A stretch of 64,000 bases of DNA from DSYU01 sp964437595 (GCA_964437595.1 CAYTHO010000005.1:1-64000), one strand, 5' to 3'; positions 17,059 to 26,217 are shown, counted from the first letter of the stretch. Program-made: numbers and translations. Notes: generated from the sequence alone by a model not told the origin.

Positions 17059-20031
17059 TTAGTAGGTGATATCCACCGTGGCGACATCACCAAGCGCGTC
17101 GTCTTCCAAGACGGCGATCGCGCTGATAACGGTACCCTTGGGTGTTTCAGGGTTAATCTTGAACATCACCGAGCCGCTCAATACGGCGCCTTTCCAGAGC
17201 GTACCTTCGAATACGAGCATGCCGTCTTCCACAACATAACCATCCGGGGCCTTCACCAGGGTGGTGTTCTCTGGGATCGGCATGGTCAGTTTGGCATTCT
17301 GCGACATCGGGGTAGTGTTGGTCACATTGATCTTATAGGTGACGTAGGTGGCCTTGTTCTTCACCTTGGTGGAAGCCGTCATGTCCATATCAAGCAGGGC
17401 GGGCGAGTTCCAGGTGAGGACCTTGGCATAGGTGCCGTTGCGGGCGTTGTTGACAATGGCGATGTGCAGGCCGTATTGAACGCCATCATCGCCGGGGTTG
17501 CCGGAGCCCAGAACCAGCCCACCACCTAAGTCAAGCCCGTACAGGTCGGTGAGCGGCGAGCGATCCGCCCAGGTGATGCGCGTGGTGTACCCGCCGGTGG
17601 CCGGAACAACCATGGAAGCAGGCCGGTCCCAGTAATACAGGCGGCCATTATCCGGGTTGTAGAGCAGGCCTGGGTAGTAACCCAGCGAATCATGGAAGGC
17701 GGAGATGCCAGGCAGCGGGCCGAAGGTCTTGGTTTGGACAGGCTCATCTTGATACTCGCCGGTGTACGGGTCAGCACCCAGGTTGAGGGTGAAGGGGATC
17801 GTATCCTGGAGCGAGAAGGAGGCGTTGCCAGGCTGGACGCGGCTGTTGGCGCGCAGGTAGGCGCCGGAAGCGTACTGGTATTCGTCCCATTCGTACGGCC
17901 AGAAGTGGCTGTCGACCAGGCTCAGGGCGTGTTTGGGGCCCATGCTTGGGGGGTCGTCTTCAGAATCGAGCAGGGTGTAATCAAGAGCGTACGAGGAGTC
18001 GCGCAGGTAAACGAGCATACCAGGCACGTTATAGGGAGCGCGGTCCACCTGCCACTCATCTTCATCAGAGTACGAAGTGGAGTAGGCATACTGCAGGCCG
18101 TGATCGAAGCCCTGATTGTTGCGCCATTCGACCAGGTAGTAGCGCGGGTAAACATTGGTCAGCGGGACCAGGGTCCAACCTTCGGCAGCCCAGTCGCCAG
18201 CGCCGGCTTCCAAGTCATCGCTCCACAGGGTGGCATCGCCATCCACCACAGCGAAGTCATCGGCGAACCAACCATTTTCCTGCACCGCGGCATCCGTGGA
18301 GTAGAGCATGCGGACGAGAACCACCTGCCCGGCATACGCGGACAGGTCGAAGCTCAGCGCGCCTTCGCCTTCGCCAGTGAGGCCGATGCCCAGGCTGTTG
18401 CCATTGGCATTGGCGGTGGTGAACACATCGCCCATGTCGTCCAGGAAGGCCCAGGTAGCGCCGTCATCGACGGAAACCTGAACGTAGGCATAATCCCATT
18501 CCTCTTCGATGCTCCAGTAGGAGTTGAAGGAGAATACGGGGGCGGTCGCGCCGGTCAGGTCGATGCTGCGGGTCAGGGTATAGCTGACGCCGTCGGCGAG
18601 ATTTGACCACCACGCCTGGCCAGTGCCCAGCGGGTTTTCGGTCACAACTTCTTTGTCAGGCAGATTGATCTTGAGACCAGGAGCCAGGCCTTTCGGCGTG
18701 CGCTGAAGCTGGCCGATCTTGGTGACCGTGGCGGGTGAGTCATAATCCACTTCGGGGATATCGACCCAGCCCAACAGGTACTTGAACCACAGCGTGAAGG
18801 GCGCAGGTTCCATACCGCCCAGGATGCCGTTCCACGAACCGGATTCCATGATGGACCAGTTGGAAATCGAAGCCTGAGCGTCGGTGGTGTAGAGGTCGGG
18901 GAGGCCGAAGGCCGCATGGCCGAATTCCTCAGCAATCACGCCGAGATCGATATTCTCGGGGTCCATGCTGTATTCTTTGACGCGGATGTCGCGGTCAGGG
19001 CAGCCAGCCGAGCCGGCTTCGCAGACGACCACGCCGTCAGGCCAGCCGATCATCGAAGCGTGCGACCAGATGGCGAAATCGCCCTGTGCGCCGCCGCCAG
19101 CTTCCTGGCCCGCTCCGGCATGGATAACGGTGAAGTTATCCACAATGCCGTCTTCGTTGCCATCGAAAGCCTGCCAGTCGAAATCAGCATTGTCACCCTC
19201 GACAGCATCAATCGCTTCCAGCACCAGGTCTTGCGCGCGGACGTTGTGGGAGCCACCGCACCCATCCTCGCCGTACCAACCTTCGCTGTGAGCGGCCTGG
19301 AACCACTTGGGGTAAATCTCGCCAGCCGGCGCGAATTTGCCGTTAGACATTTCCAGGTAATAATTGACCATGGTCTTGCCGCGCAGATCCACCGTGCCAA
19401 TGCCCGGGTGCTCAATGATGACGCCAGCATCGGGGCCTTCGCCAAAGTAGATCTCTTCGTACAGTTCGGGGGTGGTGTCTTCGTACCAGATGGTGTTGTT
19501 GTCGCGCGGGCCGGGAGGCGCAATCTCATTGTGCAGCGGTCCCGCCATCGTCACTTCAGCCTCAACGCAGTTGTCGTCCGCGTCGAGCTGCTGCGCGGTC
19601 CAGGTTTCTTCCGCCGGGTTGAACTCCATCAAAACCACGAGGGATTTGATCGAGCGATCAACCCCGGCCAGGGCGCGTTCCTGGCTCTTGGCCGCGATGG
19701 ACTGGGACGATTGTTCTTTTTTCAGCAGTTCGCGCAGTTTTTCCGGGTTCGGCGTATCCGGATTCTTGGCGTTGAAGTCATCTTGATAGGTCTTTACAGC
19801 GGCAGCGCGCTGGCTGGCGTTCAAACCGGACAGTGAAAAGCCCTCCTGTTCCAGAAGCATTGGGATGGCGGCTTCGTTGGGAACGCGGTAGTGGGCATCG
19901 AACTTGGTGACGGCTGCCATGGGCTGAGCATCCTTCTGCTGCCGCGCCACGACCACGGCTGAGCCCGCGGTGGTCGCAACCAGCACCAGCAGCATGAGGA
20001 TACTACCGACTGTGATTAACGTTTTTCTCAT
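17059..20031 (-). CDS. Secreted M6-type (immune inhibitor A-like) metalloprotease with altered zinc motif
   Basis: A 990-residue secreted protein. Residues 1-29 form a signal peptide. A propeptide-like region (about 45-135) precedes an M6/immune-inhibitor-A-like catalytic region (about 150-480). The zinc motif expected to be HExxHxxGxxD reads EEFGHAAFGLPD at 368-379: the first His is Glu (codon GAG), the catalytic Glu and second His remain, and one extra residue separates His from the Gly-Leu-Pro-Asp. Two beta-sandwich segments with the NGWFADDFAV signature follow, then a C-terminal DUF11-like stalk (about 890-985). M6 enzymes normally degrade host or environmental proteins; with a ligand changed, this copy may be altered or inactive. 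An AAGGGGA SD precedes the ATG. It is probably monocistronic. Confidence 0.85.
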   Translation of the reverse strand: MRKTLITVGSILMLLVLVATTAGSAVVVARQQKDAQPMAAVTKFDAHYRVPNEAAIPMLLEQEGFSLSGLNASQRAAAVKTYQDDFNAKNPDTPNPEKLRELLKKEQSSQSIAAKSQERALAGVDRSIKSLVVLMEFNPAEETWTAQQLDADDNCVEAEVTMAGPLHNEIAPPGPRDNNTIWYEDTTPELYEEIYFGEGPDAGVIIEHPGIGTVDLRGKTMVNYYLEMSNGKFAPAGEIYPKWFQAAHSEGWYGEDGCGGSHNVRAQDLVLEAIDAVEGDNADFDWQAFDGNEDGIVDNFTVIHAGAGQEAGGGAQGDFAIWSHASMIGWPDGVVVCEAGSAGCPDRDIRVKEYSMDPENIDLGVIAEEFGHAAFGLPDLYTTDAQASISNWSIMESGSWNGILGGMEPAPFTLWFKYLLGWVDIPEVDYDSPATVTKIGQLQRTPKGLAPGLKINLPDKEVVTENPLGTGQAWWSNLADGVSYTLTRSIDLTGATAPVFSFNSYWSIEEEWDYAYVQVSVDDGATWAFLDDMGDVFTTANANGNSLGIGLTGEGEGALSFDLSAYAGQVVLVRMLYSTDAAVQENGWFADDFAVVDGDATLWSDDLEAGAGDWAAEGWTLVPLTNVYPRYYLVEWRNNQGFDHGLQYAYSTSYSDEDEWQVDRAPYNVPGMLVYLRDSSYALDYTLLDSEDDPPSMGPKHALSLVDSHFWPYEWDEYQYASGAYLRANSRVQPGNASFSLQDTIPFTLNLGADPYTGEYQDEPVQTKTFGPLPGISAFHDSLGYYPGLLYNPDNGRLYYWDRPASMVVPATGGYTTRITWADRSPLTDLYGLDLGGGLVLGSGNPGDDGVQYGLHIAIVNNARNGTYAKVLTWNSPALLDMDMTASTKVKNKATYVTYKINVTNTTPMSQNAKLTMPIPENTTLVKAPDGYVVEDGMLVFEGTLWKGAVLSGSVMFKINPETPKGTVISAIAVLEDDALGDVATVDITY

Positions 20032-20197
20032 TAGTCATTCCCCTTTACGGAATTTTTCTCCCTAAAAATTGGATAAAGTCTCTCCCCTCAATGAAATAGC
20101 CAAAACTTGCTGTATGCGTCTTCGCGTGTAGACACCTCCTTCGTAGAATTGGGAAATTCCCTATATTTTTCGGTTAAACAAAAAAACCCACCTTGCT

Positions 20198-20310
20198 AAT
20201 AAATTCGAGTTTAGACAAATTGACATTTTTCGCTATATGTACTAGTTCAGCATACCCATTAACCGGCATATATACGGGATTTTTCGATTTTGTCTAAACT
20301 CGAATAATAA
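20198..20310. mobile_element. MITE-like element with 17-bp terminal inverted repeats
   Basis: A 103-bp AT-rich segment (20203-20305) begins and ends with a perfect 17-bp inverted repeat (20203-20219 and 20289-20305). It is bounded on both sides by the 5-bp direct repeat AATAA (20198-20202 and 20306-20310), like a target-site duplication. There is no coding capacity. This is the pattern of a non-autonomous transposable element; a large operator or cruciform is the alternative. Confidence 0.5.
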
Positions 20311-20409
20311 AGGGATATTGTTATTATAGTAATATAAATTTACCTTTCAATACGAGGCGAAGTAGATATATCCGTTATAAATTGATGGAATAATGGTATT
20401 AATAAAGTA

Positions 20410-20433
20410 ACCCGGCGAATGTCCCCGCCGGGT
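20410..20433 (-). terminator. Probable terminator of the aldolase gene
   Basis: An 8-bp GC-rich stem (20410-20417 with 20426-20433) lies about 95 bp past the aldolase stop. Read on the minus strand it is followed by a T-rich stretch. A second weaker hairpin (20448-20454 with 20474-20480) lies between it and the stop. The rest of the 20032-20525 gap is AT-rich and holds the MITE-like element but no gene I can support. Confidence 0.55.
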
Positions 20434-20525
20434 ACTTGACCTAATCGCAGCCTGAAACCCACATGGTTCCCGGCAGGCTGGTATGTAGAATTCACTTTAC
20501 GATTTGTTTCGTAATCTATGAGCGC

Positions 20526-21380
20526 CTACGCGCCTGCGCGGCCTGAAGCGCCAAAGACATCGAACATCTTCGCGCACCATTCTCGGTAAGCCGAACTGAC
20601 GCCAGCCAGCATATCGAACATGCCGGCCTTGGGGTCGGCCCCCGCCGCGCGCATATTGGCCCCTGCCGCGTTAAGGATGGTGGTGGCGAAGTTCACCTTG
20701 CTGATGCCCGCTGCGATGGCGGCGCGGAACTGCTCGTCGGAGACCCCGGAGCCGCCGTGCATCACCAGGGGTATGGGCACCCTGCGGCGAATCTCGGCCA
20801 CCAGGTCCAGGTCGAGGCAGGGCTCGCCCTGGTAAATGCCATGGGCGTTGCCGAAGGCAATCGCCAGGAAATCAACGCCCGTCTGCTGCACAAAATATTC
20901 AACCACCGCCGGGTCGGTGAACCCGGCGCGCTGCGCGCCAAAACTCTGGTACTGGTCGCCGCTGCCCACGTGGCCCAGCTCGGCTTCCACCCCTGCCCCC
21001 ACAGCGCGCGCGGCGGCAACCACGATTTTCGTATTGGCAATGTTTTCTTCCAAAGGCAGCTTCGAGCCGTCATACATCACATCGGTGAAACCTAAGGAGA
21101 GCGCCAGCAGGCAGGTTTCCACGCTGGCGCCGTGATCGAGCATCATAGAAACTGGCGCACCTGTCTCTTCGGCGCGGCAGCGCACGTAAGCCGCCAGCGC
21201 GCGGCTGTTGGGCTTCTCGACAAACGGCGAATAGATGCCGGCGATGACTGGGGCGCGTTTTTCGACCAGCGCGTCCATTAAACCATCCATACCCTGGGTT
21301 TCAAATACATTGAACAGCGGCACCGCGTAATGGTCCTGGCGCGCCTGAGTCAGTTGCTGCTTAATGGAAACAAGAGACAT
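20526..21380 (-). CDS. Class II fructose-bisphosphate aldolase family protein
   Basis: A 284-residue zinc-dependent aldolase of the Fba/GatY/KbaY family, which splits ketose bisphosphates into dihydroxyacetone phosphate and an aldehyde. Key residues: D82-H83 in MLDHGAS, the Glu of GVEAELGHVG, the His of AFGNAHGIYQG and the His of VMHGGSGV. Length matches the family. The frame extends to 21590, but the ATG at 21380 has AGGAAAGGG just upstream and matches the family start. Substrate is not certain. The nearby operon encoding a FucI-like isomerase and a PfkB kinase suggests a ketose-1-phosphate or a tagatose-type bisphosphate. The plus-strand DUF2254 gene separates them. Confidence 0.9.
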   Translation of the reverse strand: MSLVSIKQQLTQARQDHYAVPLFNVFETQGMDGLMDALVEKRAPVIAGIYSPFVEKPNSRALAAYVRCRAEETGAPVSMMLDHGASVETCLLALSLGFTDVMYDGSKLPLEENIANTKIVVAAARAVGAGVEAELGHVGSGDQYQSFGAQRAGFTDPAVVEYFVQQTGVDFLAIAFGNAHGIYQGEPCLDLDLVAEIRRRVPIPLVMHGGSGVSDEQFRAAIAAGISKVNFATTILNAAGANMRAAGADPKAGMFDMLAGVSSAYREWCAKMFDVFGASGRAGA

Positions 21381-21433
21381 GATTTCCCTTTCCTGTGATG
21401 GCATAAAGGATGCCGTTATTTTGCGATGCCATT

Positions 21434-21439
21434 TATAAT
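21434..21439 (+). promoter_or_regulatory. -10 hexamer TATAAT upstream of the DUF2254 gene
   Basis: A perfect TATAAT ends ten bases before the ATG at 21450. It lies inside the longer frame that opens at 21426, which argues that 21450 is the true start and that the message is leaderless or nearly so. Confidence 0.5.
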
Positions 21440-21449
21440 AATACTTTAT

Positions 21450-22784
21450 ATGCAAAAAAGAAATCCTCTGCTCGATTTTCACCCGCGGGTCGGCTCGCCA
21501 GAATCGATCTGGATCATTCCCTTTTTCTATATCCTGCTCGCTCTCGCGCTGGGGTATCTTGTACCCAGGATGGATGCGCTGGTGGTTCACCAGCAGTCCT
21601 TTTTCCGCCCTGGCGCCGCCTCCAGCCTGCTTTCTTCAATTGCATCCGGGATGATCACCTTTACCGGTTTTGTCTTTTCGATGCTGTTTGTGATGGTTCA
21701 GTTCGGCAGCAGCGCCTATACGCCTCGCCTTGCACGCTATTTTCTTCAAGACCCCATCATTGCCCACTCGCTGGGAATCTTTACCGCCACCTTCGTCTAC
21801 TCGATCCTGGCCCTATCGCAAGTTGACTATGCGCAGACTGGTGTCGCGCCCGATTACACCGTTGCCGTGGCGATGGCATTCGTGCTGTCCAGCACGGTGA
21901 TTTTCTTGCTGCTGATCCGCCGGACCACGACCCTGCAAATCAACAGTGTTTTACATATGCTGGGCGTGCAAAGCGCGCGGGGCATCCAGGCCCTGTACCC
22001 GCTCCTGCCGGGGTTTACCAAACCCGGCGCCCCCATTTCATCTGACGCGCAACTTTCTACCTCGCCAGCCCAGGAACCTGCCGACCCGGAAAGCCTGCCG
22101 CCCATCCATAAATACATTCTCTATACGGGCCGCCCGCAGCGGGTAGTTGAATTTCGCCTGCGAGAACTGGTAAACCATGCCCATAAAGCAGATGTTATGC
22201 TGCAGGTACTGCCCGCCGTGGGAGACATGGTGGACGATAACCAGCCCATTATTATCATCCGCGGGCAGCCGCGCCGAAAAATCAACGAGAACCAACTGCG
22301 AAAGTCGATCAAGATGGGCCCGCAGCGCACTATGGAACAGGACCCAAAATTCGCCATTCGCATGATCGCCGACATCGCCATCCGCGCCCTTTCTCCAGCA
22401 GTCAACGACCCGACCACGGCGGTACAGGCGCTCGACGAGATCGATGACCTGCTGCGCCGCATTGCCATCCGAGACCTGAACATCGGCAGCGTATTCGATG
22501 AAGCCGGCGTGCTGCGCGTGATCTACCCCACGCCCGACTGGGATGACTTTCTCAACCTGTCGATTAATGAAATCCGCCACTACGGCGCAAGCTCGATTCA
22601 GGTGATGCGCCGCCTGCGGGCGCTGCTCTCCGACCTACGCCAGTTCGCGCCGCAAGAACGCGTGCCCGCCATCGAGCACCAGTTGGGCCGGGTAAACGCG
22701 ACCATCACCCGCTCGTTTGAGGACCCGGACGATCAGGAGATTGCCCGGGAGCCCGACCGGCAGGGAATCAGCATCGTCAAATAG
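21450..22784 (+). CDS. DUF2254 family membrane protein
   Basis: A 444-residue protein matching the DUF2254 (COG4325) family. Four membrane helices lie in the first ~165 residues (WIIPFFYILLALALGYLVP, then a SGMITFTGFVFSMLFVMVQFGSSAYTPR block that is the family hallmark). A long cytoplasmic C-terminal part follows, with AIRALSPAVNDPTTAVQALDEID, another family signature. Function is unknown; the fold hints at a channel or sensor. The start at 21450 is chosen over an in-frame ATG at 21426 because a TATAAT lies between them. The gene is divergent from the aldolase and convergent with the nitrilase, three bases apart at the stops. Confidence 0.85.
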   Translation: MQKRNPLLDFHPRVGSPESIWIIPFFYILLALALGYLVPRMDALVVHQQSFFRPGAASSLLSSIASGMITFTGFVFSMLFVMVQFGSSAYTPRLARYFLQDPIIAHSLGIFTATFVYSILALSQVDYAQTGVAPDYTVAVAMAFVLSSTVIFLLLIRRTTTLQINSVLHMLGVQSARGIQALYPLLPGFTKPGAPISSDAQLSTSPAQEPADPESLPPIHKYILYTGRPQRVVEFRLRELVNHAHKADVMLQVLPAVGDMVDDNQPIIIIRGQPRRKINENQLRKSIKMGPQRTMEQDPKFAIRMIADIAIRALSPAVNDPTTAVQALDEIDDLLRRIAIRDLNIGSVFDEAGVLRVIYPTPDWDDFLNLSINEIRHYGASSIQVMRRLRALLSDLRQFAPQERVPAIEHQLGRVNATITRSFEDPDDQEIAREPDRQGISIVK

Positions 22785-22787
22785 CAG

Positions 22788-23582
22788 CTATAACTGCGTC
22801 ACCTTGCCCCGGTCGAGGTCCAGGTACACGGCGCAGGGCGAGCCATCCGGGGTTTCGTACAGGCATGCGCCGCCCGGCGCAAAGACGTAGCCACCGCCGG
22901 GGAAATCTTCATCCATGGTGCGCCCGGCCTGGGTCGCCACCGGGATCCAGATTTGATATTTGGCGGCATAGGCGCTTAGATACTTGTGGCACTCGCCGCG
23001 CCACCAATCATAGCCCGACTGCCAGTTGCGGGTGGCCTGGTCGCCGTATAGGCCGGGAGCAGCCAGTTCGAACACGATGTTGGCCCCCTGCCGGGCGCAC
23101 TCGGCGAAAACTGCCTCATTACTGATGTCGGCGCAGATGGCAATACCATACGTCAGCCAGCCCTGTTTGAAAACGGGGATCTGTTTGCCGGGCGAGAACC
23201 ACTCCACCTCTTCGTCTTTGATAGTCACCTTGCGGTAAGTACCCAGGAGCTGGCCGTTGCGCGCCACAATCTGGGTGATGAAGGGCTTGCCTGCGGGCTG
23301 CCCGGCGGCATTCAGGTTGGCCTCGATCAACCCGGCCAGCACGGTGGTTTCTGGGGCTCGCAGCGTGCTCTCCAGAAAGCGACTCACCTCTGGCCCGTCG
23401 ATGCGCAGCACCGCCGCGGGGCAGCGGACGGGGTCGGCATAGCCGGTGATGCACATTTCCGGCAGGCCGAGGATATCGATCTTCAGCTCCGCGGCGGCAT
23501 CCAGGGTTTCCGAAATGCTGGCCAGGTTTTCATCGATGGCGGCCTTCTCGCAGCGCATCTGAATCAATCCGATTCGAACCAT
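22788..23582 (-). CDS. Carbon-nitrogen hydrolase (nitrilase superfamily)
   Basis: A 264-residue amidase/nitrilase-fold enzyme that hydrolyses non-peptide C-N bonds. The Glu-Lys-Cys catalytic triad is visible: Glu in ILGLPEMCITGY (about 43), Lys in TYRKVTIKDEE (about 118) and Cys in GIAICADISNEAVF (about 149). Length suits N-carbamoyl-type or omega-amidase members; the substrate is not evident. The ATG at 23582 lies inside the last codons of the kinase gene (19-bp overlap) and has GGAGGAG just upstream, so translation is probably coupled. It is the last gene of an isomerase-kinase-nitrilase operon, an unusual partner for sugar enzymes that suggests an amide or carbamoyl-bearing compound in the pathway. 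Confidence 0.9.
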   Translation of the reverse strand: MVRIGLIQMRCEKAAIDENLASISETLDAAAELKIDILGLPEMCITGYADPVRCPAAVLRIDGPEVSRFLESTLRAPETTVLAGLIEANLNAAGQPAGKPFITQIVARNGQLLGTYRKVTIKDEEVEWFSPGKQIPVFKQGWLTYGIAICADISNEAVFAECARQGANIVFELAAPGLYGDQATRNWQSGYDWWRGECHKYLSAYAAKYQIWIPVATQAGRTMDEDFPGGGYVFAPGGACLYETPDGSPCAVYLDLDRGKVTQL

Positions 23583-24496
23583 TTGCTCTCCTCCACTTCC
23601 GCGTATGTTGGGATTCCGGCCCTGCCGCCCAGGCGCGTGCACTTGATCGCCGCCACCGCCGTGGCAAAGCGGGCCGTCTTGCGCAAGTCCCAGCCTTTCA
23701 ACAGCCCCACCAGGTACGCGCCGTGGAACACGTCGCCCGCGCCGGTGGTATCCACCACCTCGACCGGGCAGGCCGGGGTGTGGAAGCGTTCATCCACCGT
23801 CAGGGTATAGCAGCCGTCCTCGCCCTCGGTCTGTACCACAATGCGCGGGCCAAGGGCCAGCATGGCATTCAGCGCATCCCAACGCTCGGACGCGCCGCTC
23901 AGCACCTGGGCGAAGCCGCCCCCGCATACCAGCACATTACAGGCCCGCACCAACGCGGACATGCGCTGGCGTGTTTCTTCATCCATCTCACCGGTGTGTT
24001 TGGCGGCGTCCAGCAGCACCGGCTTGCCCGCCGCGCGCATCCAGCCCGCCGCAGCCAGCGCCGCCTCGGGATGGAAGCTGTCCAGGTGCAGCGCGTCCGC
24101 GGCGGTGATGTATGCGCGGTCCAGTTCCTCCGGCGCGAGCGGCTGCTGGCGGAATCCGCCGAAAGCAAACATGCGCTCGCCGGTCTGCTCGTGCACGTAC
24201 ACCAGCACGATCTGGTCTTCGGGCGCTTCACGGCGCACCACGCGGCTGACGTCTACGCCGTAGCGGGTGAGGAACCTGAGCTTCAACCCGGCCACCTCGT
24301 CATTCCCGCAGGTGCCAACATAGCTGGTTCGCGCGCCCAGGCGGGCCGCCGCCACCAGGCCGGTCCCCACCGGGCCGCCGCCGTCCATACCCAGGTCGCG
24401 CATGCGCGCGCCACTTTCCCAGGTGGGCATCTCGCCCAGGCGCGCCAGAATATCGACGGTGGTCAGGCCAACGCCCACAATATGCGGCGTCTCCAT
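23564..24496 (-). CDS. PfkB family carbohydrate kinase
   Basis: A 310-residue ribokinase-family enzyme that phosphorylates a sugar or nucleoside with ATP. The N-terminal substrate region shows GGGPVGTGLVAAARLG (about 39-54) and GTCGNDEVAG. The C-terminal signature DTTGAGDVFHGAYLVG, near residue 245-260, contains the catalytic Asp and the anion hole. A TTG at 24502 is in frame, but the ATG at 24496 is preferred; it follows the isomerase stop by two bases. Position between a FucI-like isomerase and a nitrilase, near a class II aldolase, suggests a ketose as substrate, by analogy to the fuculose, rhamnulose or tagatose routes. Confidence 0.9.
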   Translation of the reverse strand: METPHIVGVGLTTVDILARLGEMPTWESGARMRDLGMDGGGPVGTGLVAAARLGARTSYVGTCGNDEVAGLKLRFLTRYGVDVSRVVRREAPEDQIVLVYVHEQTGERMFAFGGFRQQPLAPEELDRAYITAADALHLDSFHPEAALAAAGWMRAAGKPVLLDAAKHTGEMDEETRQRMSALVRACNVLVCGGGFAQVLSGASERWDALNAMLALGPRIVVQTEGEDGCYTLTVDERFHTPACPVEVVDTTGAGDVFHGAYLVGLLKGWDLRKTARFATAVAAIKCTRLGGRAGIPTYAEVEESKWFESD

Positions 24497-24498
24497 AA

Positions 24499-25956
24499 TC
24501 AATCCACCACTACCGGGTCGATATCGAGGAACTTGCAGGCCAGCTTAAGCACCTCCACCTGGTCGCCGTGGATCATGCTGGCGTGGTGGACAAAGCCCTC
24601 CTCCACCAGCGTGCGGTACAGGCGGCGGTGGTCGCGAACCTCCACCCAGGCCCAAGTTCCGGCCTGGGTCTCTTCGGAGGGGATGATCTCGCCGGGGGCG
24701 ATCAGCATCTTCCAGCGGTTATCATATTCAGCCAGGCGGCAGAAGGTCACTTTCCCGGGGCGCACCTGGAACTGGTACAGGCCAGCCATGGCGGCGTCCG
24801 CGCCCGCTACGGCCAGGCCTTCCATATCCCCGCGCGAGCGGATGGCCGCCCGGCGGTTATCCGCTGCCAGGCAGGCTGGGGCGTTGCCGCAGTGCCAGGC
24901 CAGCAGGCGGTTCTCGATCTCGCGGTGCTGGATGGTCCAGTCGATGAAGTGCGGCACGGTCTCGCGCAGCGCGGCGGCATAGCTGACCAGCATCGACAGC
25001 GCGCCCAGGATATCCGCCTCGCAGGCGGTGAGCAGGCCCTGTTCCGTCAGCCGCCCGAACAGCGCGCAGGTCGAGAAGCCCCACTGGCCCTGGATAGAAG
25101 GCCAGCACTGCATCGCCAGGGCCGAGACGCGGTTGCCCTTACAGAACTCCACCACGGCCTGCTCCATCTTGGCCGCCTTGAGCAGCCAGGCCGAAGATAC
25201 GCTCATCTCGCCCACCCCGCCGCGGATGGCAGCCGCCCGCTCGATCACGCGCGGGTCGTCGTCGGCCATGGCCTGCGCGCGGGTCACGAGGTCGGCAATT
25301 TCGCTGTAAATGACGTTCTGCCCGAACTTGGCGATCATGGCCGCTTCATCGTAGCCGACCGTCTCAAAAGTGGTAGGGCGCACGCCCACCTGGGCCAGCC
25401 GCGCGCCCTTGAGGGCCTTGACCACGGCCACGGCGCGGGCGAACTTCTCGGCTTCCTGGCAGAACTCGGCCTCGCCGGCATAGAAAATGCCCGCGTAGTG
25501 GAAAGGCAGCTTGCGGCGGTACAGCGCGGAGGCGATGGACAGCGTGCCGCAGTACGAATCGGACACGCGCGCCATGTCCGCCCCGGCGGGGACGGGCGGC
25601 TCTTTGGTGGCATACAGCAGCACCGGCACGCCCAGCTTCTCGGCCACCTTGGCCGCCGAGCGCTCGTCGCCAAAGTTGAGCGCGGCGATCACCAGGCCGT
25701 CCACTTTTTCACGGGCAAAGTACTCGGCAGCGGCTTCGGCCTGGTCCAGGCTCCAGATAGCGCCGTCTGGCAGCCAGCCCTTTTCAGCGTCGATGCGCTG
25801 GGGGTCGTCCGGGCAGGGTTCTGGCGCAATCACGGACATTCCGCGTATGCCGCGCAGGGCTTCCAAGCCTTCTTTGCGCATGCGGGCGCACCACTCTGGG
25901 AACGGCCCAAAGTGCCGGTAGGAGGGGACAAAACCTATTTTTACAACGGGGTCCAT
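24499..25956 (-). CDS. L-fucose/arabinose isomerase-like protein
   Basis: A 485-residue protein related to the L-fucose isomerase fold, which interconverts aldoses and ketoses using Mn. The metal-site region is recognisable in the second half: QCWPSIQGQWGFSTC, then ACEADILGALSML, the counterpart of the Cys-Glu-x-Asp site of FucI, and a late HHASMIHGDQVEVL supplying His. It is shorter than E. coli FucI (about 590 residues), as in the many uncharacterised relatives, so the exact sugar is not known. AAGGAG about nine bases before the ATG supports the start. It heads an operon with the kinase (stop and next start nearly touching) and nitrilase. Confidence 0.8.
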   Translation of the reverse strand: MDPVVKIGFVPSYRHFGPFPEWCARMRKEGLEALRGIRGMSVIAPEPCPDDPQRIDAEKGWLPDGAIWSLDQAEAAAEYFAREKVDGLVIAALNFGDERSAAKVAEKLGVPVLLYATKEPPVPAGADMARVSDSYCGTLSIASALYRRKLPFHYAGIFYAGEAEFCQEAEKFARAVAVVKALKGARLAQVGVRPTTFETVGYDEAAMIAKFGQNVIYSEIADLVTRAQAMADDDPRVIERAAAIRGGVGEMSVSSAWLLKAAKMEQAVVEFCKGNRVSALAMQCWPSIQGQWGFSTCALFGRLTEQGLLTACEADILGALSMLVSYAAALRETVPHFIDWTIQHREIENRLLAWHCGNAPACLAADNRRAAIRSRGDMEGLAVAGADAAMAGLYQFQVRPGKVTFCRLAEYDNRWKMLIAPGEIIPSEETQAGTWAWVEVRDHRRLYRTLVEEGFVHHASMIHGDQVEVLKLACKFLDIDPVVVD

Positions 25957-26060
25957 GGGGGAAGGCTCCTTTGTGAGGTGCCTTTAAGTATACACCCGCC
26001 CCAGGCAGGGGATCATGAAGCACGCGGCGCAGGTGAGGCAAATCCTCATCCCCTCGTTCA

Positions 26061-26099
26061 CCTTCTCCCGTTTCGCACGAGCAGCGAAACCGGAGAAGG
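26061..26099. repeat. Imperfect hairpin, REP-like
   Basis: A 16-bp stem with one mismatch (26061-26076 with 26084-26099, seven-base loop) sits in the 366-bp gap between the isomerase start and the HhH gene's stop. It is built from CCTTCTCC/GGAGAAGG arms, a composition common in extragenic palindromes. Apart from this and the terminator at 26218, I see nothing else in the gap. Confidence 0.45.
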
Positions 26100-26217
26100 G
26101 GATGCCTTTGCAACTCGTCGGTCACGCCAGCCATTTCACGTTTTCATGGAGGTAAGGATTGTTGTATAGAATACCAAACCCGGTAATGCAATTGCCCTGG
26201 GCGCAATGGAAACAATG

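Noticed and set aside
23571..23582. GATTCGAACC, like a tRNA T-arm
   Set aside because: It lies within the kinase/nitrilase overlap and no cloverleaf can be formed around it.
24568..26169. Plus-strand open frame of 533 codons opposite the isomerase
   Set aside because: Antisense shadow; composition rich in His/Arg/Gly as expected of reversed codons.
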